Program-made: the position numbers and the translations under genes
NCBI RefSeq assembly: GCF_018555385.1
Contig: NZ_JAFEJS010000005.1
Coordinates: 124,001-188,000 of the forward strand
Direction of reading: 5' to 3'
DNA: 64,000 nt
Source: Bifidobacterium santillanense
Lineage (GTDB): Bacteria; Actinomycetota; Actinomycetes; Actinomycetales; Bifidobacteriaceae
Notes under the pieces: generated by a model
Seen by the model: only the letters and a program-made list of their open reading frames with translations
Told to the model about the DNA's origin: nothing
The model's database searches: none
Part shown: positions 61,824 to 64,000 of the stretch, piece by piece
How the letters are laid out: each line of letters starts with the position of its first letter
Numbering within the stretch: position 1 is the first letter of the stretch

Positions 61824-62381
61824 ATGGACGACCACAGGGTTTCATCGAACATTCCTTCCACCCAGGGCGGGCATCCGATTCGGGCGATCAGGCAGCGGTA
61901 CGATCCCGCGAACGATCCGCTCCCTGACGCGCCGATCCTGCACCCGAAGGCCCGGCTGACGGTCAAGGCGATGCTCTTCGTCGTTGGGAACGTCCTGTTC
62001 TGGTCCGCGGCGTTCGCGCCGACGCGGATCGACCGGATGGTCGGCTGGTCCACGGGTGCGGCGGCCGATATCGCGATGCTGCTGGGCGTGGCGCTGACCT
62101 GTCTGGCAGTCACGATGCGCCCGCACCCCATCGGGGATCGGATCGGCGACGCGCTCATCCCTATCGTTAACCGGAAACTGTCCTACGGGACGAGAAGGGC
62201 GGGGAGACGGATCGTCGTCGGCGTTGTCGCGGCCGGATGGCTGGCGTTCGCGGCGAGTCTGGTGCGGGCTTCCGGCGAATCATCCACCTCGTGGTTCGCC
62301 GATCCCGCGCTCATCGCCTTCCTCGTCTTCCTCATCGTGGCGGGCTTCACCAACGCCTTCGTCTTCAACGACAGGCGGTAG
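61824..62381 (+). CDS. Small four-helix membrane protein of unknown function
   Basis: 185 residues from ATG 61824 with AAAGGAG five bases upstream. A polar N terminus of about 45 residues (DHRVSSNIPSTQGG, QRYDPANDPLPDAP) is followed by four hydrophobic segments, about residues 47-66, 76-97, 125-145 and 156-178, ending FNDRR. No motif or family is recognised. It is downstream of the PAP2 gene, with 185 bases between, and before the AT-rich island. A terminator-like hairpin follows the gene. Confidence 0.7.
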   Translation: MDDHRVSSNIPSTQGGHPIRAIRQRYDPANDPLPDAPILHPKARLTVKAMLFVVGNVLFWSAAFAPTRIDRMVGWSTGAAADIAMLLGVALTCLAVTMRPHPIGDRIGDALIPIVNRKLSYGTRRAGRRIVVGVVAAGWLAFAASLVRASGESSTSWFADPALIAFLVFLIVAGFTNAFVFNDRR

Positions 62382-62402
62382 AGCGGGGCCAATACGTTTG
62401 TC

Positions 62403-62442
62403 AAGTGACCATCTTCGTATTTACGTAGGTGGTCACTTTTTG
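62403..62442 (+). terminator. Terminator before the second AT-rich island
   Basis: AAGTGACCA (62403-62411) and TGGTCACTT (62430-62438) with extra internal pairing, followed by TTTTGT. It closes the GC-rich block. Confidence 0.8.
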
Positions 62443-62560
62443 TATCATAAAATAGTCTTGTCCTATTACGGAGGACAGATATTTTTACGTCAGAGCGAGA
62501 CGCTGATAATATATTAGACATCAAAGCAATGAAGCTTTGGTGAAATAAGAAAGGAATCTC

Positions 62561-63100
62561 ATGAATAAGAGAAATATGAAATCTATTGCAGCAGTGGCAA
62601 TGTCGGCCGCGGTTGCTGTATCAATGGGATGCGTTATTCCCGCTAATGCTAATGAACGGGGAGATATATACCAGTATGGCAATTCTATTGTAATGACAGA
62701 AAGCGAACTCAATGAGTTGCTTAAGCATGTAGGCAACTCTTCATTGTCTGTTGCAAATGAATCAAGATCTATCCAAGATTGGATTCAGATTGGATCTGGT
62801 AAGAAAAAGATTACGTGGAAAGCTGGTGCCAATGTGGCGGCCGTCGCGGTTATAATTGGTAGCACAATGGGTGTAAGTGGTGCGATGGTATCAGGAGTTA
62901 TGGGAGCCTATCTTTCGTCCTATGTCAGTTCCTTTACCGGTGGAACTCTAAAATGGAACGTTAGGATGTTGTCGCAGGTTGGCATGGCGCCTATGTATGA
63001 GTGGAGGTGGTGGTTGTATAAGCCTAATGGTGCCTATTATGGAAACTGGATGTATATTGACCAAAATCATATGTATTCGCTTTCCAAAAATAAAAATTGA
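62561..63100 (+). CDS. Secreted protein of the second island (unknown)
   Basis: 179 residues. ATG 62561 follows GAAAGGAA seven bases upstream. A signal peptide (NKRNMKSIAAVAMSAAVAVSMGCVIPANA) ends near residue 30. The mature chain has a polar first part, then a hydrophobic, Gly/Ala/Val-rich segment (ANVAAVAVIIGSTMGVSG and AMVSGVMGAYLSSYVSSF) with GxxxG-like spacing, and a C-terminal Trp/Tyr-rich part (YEWRWWLYKPNGAYYG, WMYIDQNHMY). A pore-forming or bacteriocin-like role is possible but not shown. No cysteine pair remains after cleavage. It is AT-rich compared with the housekeeping genes and precedes the Cys-loop peptide gene. Confidence 0.7.
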   Translation: MNKRNMKSIAAVAMSAAVAVSMGCVIPANANERGDIYQYGNSIVMTESELNELLKHVGNSSLSVANESRSIQDWIQIGSGKKKITWKAGANVAAVAVIIGSTMGVSGAMVSGVMGAYLSSYVSSFTGGTLKWNVRMLSQVGMAPMYEWRWWLYKPNGAYYGNWMYIDQNHMYSLSKNKN

Positions 63101-63118
63101 GTAGTGAATTCGGTGTTT

Positions 63119-63156
63119 CCTATTGCTGCCTCATGTGACTATGAGGCAGCAATAGG
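63119..63156. repeat. 16-bp perfect hairpin between secreted-protein and Cys-loop peptide genes
   Basis: CCTATTGCTGCCTCAT (63119-63134), loop GTGACT, ATGAGGCAGCAATAGG (63141-63156). There is no T run after it, so it may be a terminator with processing, an operator or an mRNA stabiliser. Confidence 0.85.
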
Positions 63157-63183
63157 TCGTGTATGTCAAAGAAAGTGTTGTGA

Positions 63184-63450
63184 ATGAGAACTCTTGCGTC
63201 TGCGGTTTTAGTTGCTGTAATGTGTGGATTGTGTATATTGGGTGTGTATGCCGATTCCTGGAATCAGAGGGGAGGATCTTTCGATGTTATGAATGCCGGT
63301 TGTCTCTCTTTTGATGGACCGCATGTGATTCGATATTTGGATGATGGGGAGATGATGAAACATGACGGTGATAATTCATATCCATGCACATTTGCTTCCG
63401 TAAGCAGTTTGTCGTGCCCTCCACTACCTGTGTGGATATGCAGGTTGTGA
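63184..63450 (+). CDS. 88-residue secreted Cys-loop peptide precursor, second candidate signal
   Basis: ATG 63184; only a weak AAAGAAAG site precedes it. A signal peptide (RTLASAVLVAVMCGLCILGVYA) ends near residue 23. The mature chain of about 65 residues has cysteines at about 40, 68, 78 and 86, and its end is SLSCPPLPVWICRL: a nine-residue Cys-to-Cys loop beginning with CPP and with Trp two positions before the last Cys. This repeats the design of the 50-residue peptide at 32236, though the rest of the two sequences is different. It is tail to tail with a kinase gene, 2 bases apart, the same arrangement as there. Confidence 0.75.
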   Translation: MRTLASAVLVAVMCGLCILGVYADSWNQRGGSFDVMNAGCLSFDGPHVIRYLDDGEMMKHDGDNSYPCTFASVSSLSCPPLPVWICRL

Positions 63451-63452
63451 CA

Positions 63453-64000
63453 TCACCGATACGGTATTTTGGCGAAGAGGTTCCATTCCGTTGGATTGTT
63501 TGTGCTGTATCCGTAGTCCAGAATGCCTCCTGAATCCTCTATCGCTTTGCTGAGGTTTTTCAGACCGTATTTCCCTGAGAGTTCTTCTTGGTGATTTCCT
63601 GCGATGTTGCTTGCCGATATGCGGAGTTCATTGCTTTCGGGATGAATGCAGACGATGTAACCTCGTGCTGGATCGGAGTGTTTCGCTATATTGCTGTATG
63701 TCTCTTTAAGCAGTTCCTTCGCCAGAGTTGCATTCATCCGGGTCATATGAACGCTTTGCGTTGGGAAAATGGTGCTGCCTGATATGTTCAGTGAGTGGAG
63801 TATGCCGTCATTGTGCGTGCTCAGTTGCTCGATGTTCGCTTGCATGTCCACGATGGAGTCGGTGTCGTCATCGGTAATCATCGGTTGCTGGGTCTCGAGC
63901 AGATTGATGACGTTATGAACCCTCTGAAGTGTTTCCTTCAACTCGGTGCATATTGTCTCGGTTGGCTGTGAGCCAGTCTGCAGTTGGAGAATCGTCGCGG
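63453..64000 (-). CDS. Histidine kinase of the second island (C-terminal part, cut by window end)
   Basis: The frame is open from the window edge at 64000 to TGA 63453, about 181 residues; the membrane part and the phospho-accepting His lie outside. The start of the visible segment, TILQLQTGSQPTETICTELK, continues a HisKA_3 helix. The ATPase domain has a recognisable N box LLKETYSNIAKHSDPARG, then SNIAGNHQEELSGKYGLKNLSKAIEDSGGIL, where the DxG and lid glycines are reduced, as in the kinase at 31074. The end reads EWNLFAKIPYR. By analogy with the first island it should be the partner of the peptide at 63184 and belong with a regulator gene to the right. Confidence 0.85.
   Translation of the reverse strand, partial: ATILQLQTGSQPTETICTELKETLQRVHNVINLLETQQPMITDDDTDSIVDMQANIEQLSTHNDGILHSLNISGSTIFPTQSVHMTRMNATLAKELLKETYSNIAKHSDPARGYIVCIHPESNELRISASNIAGNHQEELSGKYGLKNLSKAIEDSGGILDYGYSTNNPTEWNLFAKIPYR

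Overview
The window is a continuous chromosomal segment of a high-GC Gram-positive actinobacterium, most likely a Bifidobacterium. The evidence is the set of actinobacterial signature genes (two WhiB proteins, CarD, a PdtaS-type kinase, LytR-CpsA-Psr proteins, a DUF5719 protein), the gluABCD-type amino-acid ABC operon, the hisS-aspS pair, frequent GTG starts and several genes that look leaderless. This is inference from gene content; no search was run. No transposase, integrase, phage gene, rRNA or CRISPR array was found.

Layout. 1-5000: end of an exopolyphosphatase gene, tRNA-Leu(UAA), a membrane protein, serine dehydratase, an FKBP isomerase, greA and a haemolysin III/PAQR membrane protein with a striking double palindrome upstream. 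5000-17700: pdtaS, whiB1, two LCP cell-wall ligases, then whiB2, a giant membrane glycosyltransferase and a DUF5719 protein translationally coupled, a degenerate zincin, a HAD phosphatase and a frameshifted comF. 17600-29100: an OmpR-type two-component pair, glgB, carD, ispF, a zinc-type ABC transporter with a Zur-like box, folD, two 29-bp-armed hairpins, rpsA. 29130-32460: an AT-richer accessory island (VanZ-like protein, secreted protein, response regulator, 6-TM kinase, tiny secreted peptide). 32460-50340: coaE-uvrB, terC, pyk with a LacI-type operator, a universal stress protein, clpC, a ThDP enzyme, a secreted 5'-nucleotidase, a DUF349 protein, hisS, aspS. 50390-55312: a segment bounded by two inverted copies of a 155-bp REPIN-like repeat, holding an ABC-F ATPase, an unknown anchored protein, a second NarL-type regulator and a kinase that lacks its ATP-binding domain. 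55500-62400: YbaK-like protein, gluABCD, a secreted PAP2 phosphatase behind a PHO-box-like repeat, a membrane protein. 62400-64000: a second AT-rich island (secreted protein, secreted peptide, kinase cut by the window end).

Main discovery candidate. The two AT-rich islands share a layout: a sensor-kinase gene whose 3' end meets, tail to tail, a gene for a small secreted peptide ending in a nine-residue Cys-to-Cys loop (CPPPLEWLC at 32236-32388; CPPLPVWIC at 63184-63450). The peptide bodies are otherwise unrelated, so the shared loop and the kinase neighbour suggest a cyclic-peptide signal and its receptor, a possible undescribed quorum-sensing or bacteriocin-control system. Each island also encodes a larger secreted protein that could be its output. 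A motif TGTAGGC stands upstream of the regulator gene (once) and of the peptide gene (twice) in the first island.

Other points: a degenerate HExxH zincin, candidate PHO boxes before two secreted phosphatases, a Zur-like box inside the zinc transporter locus, and a REPIN copy that supplies the last codons of the ABC-F gene.
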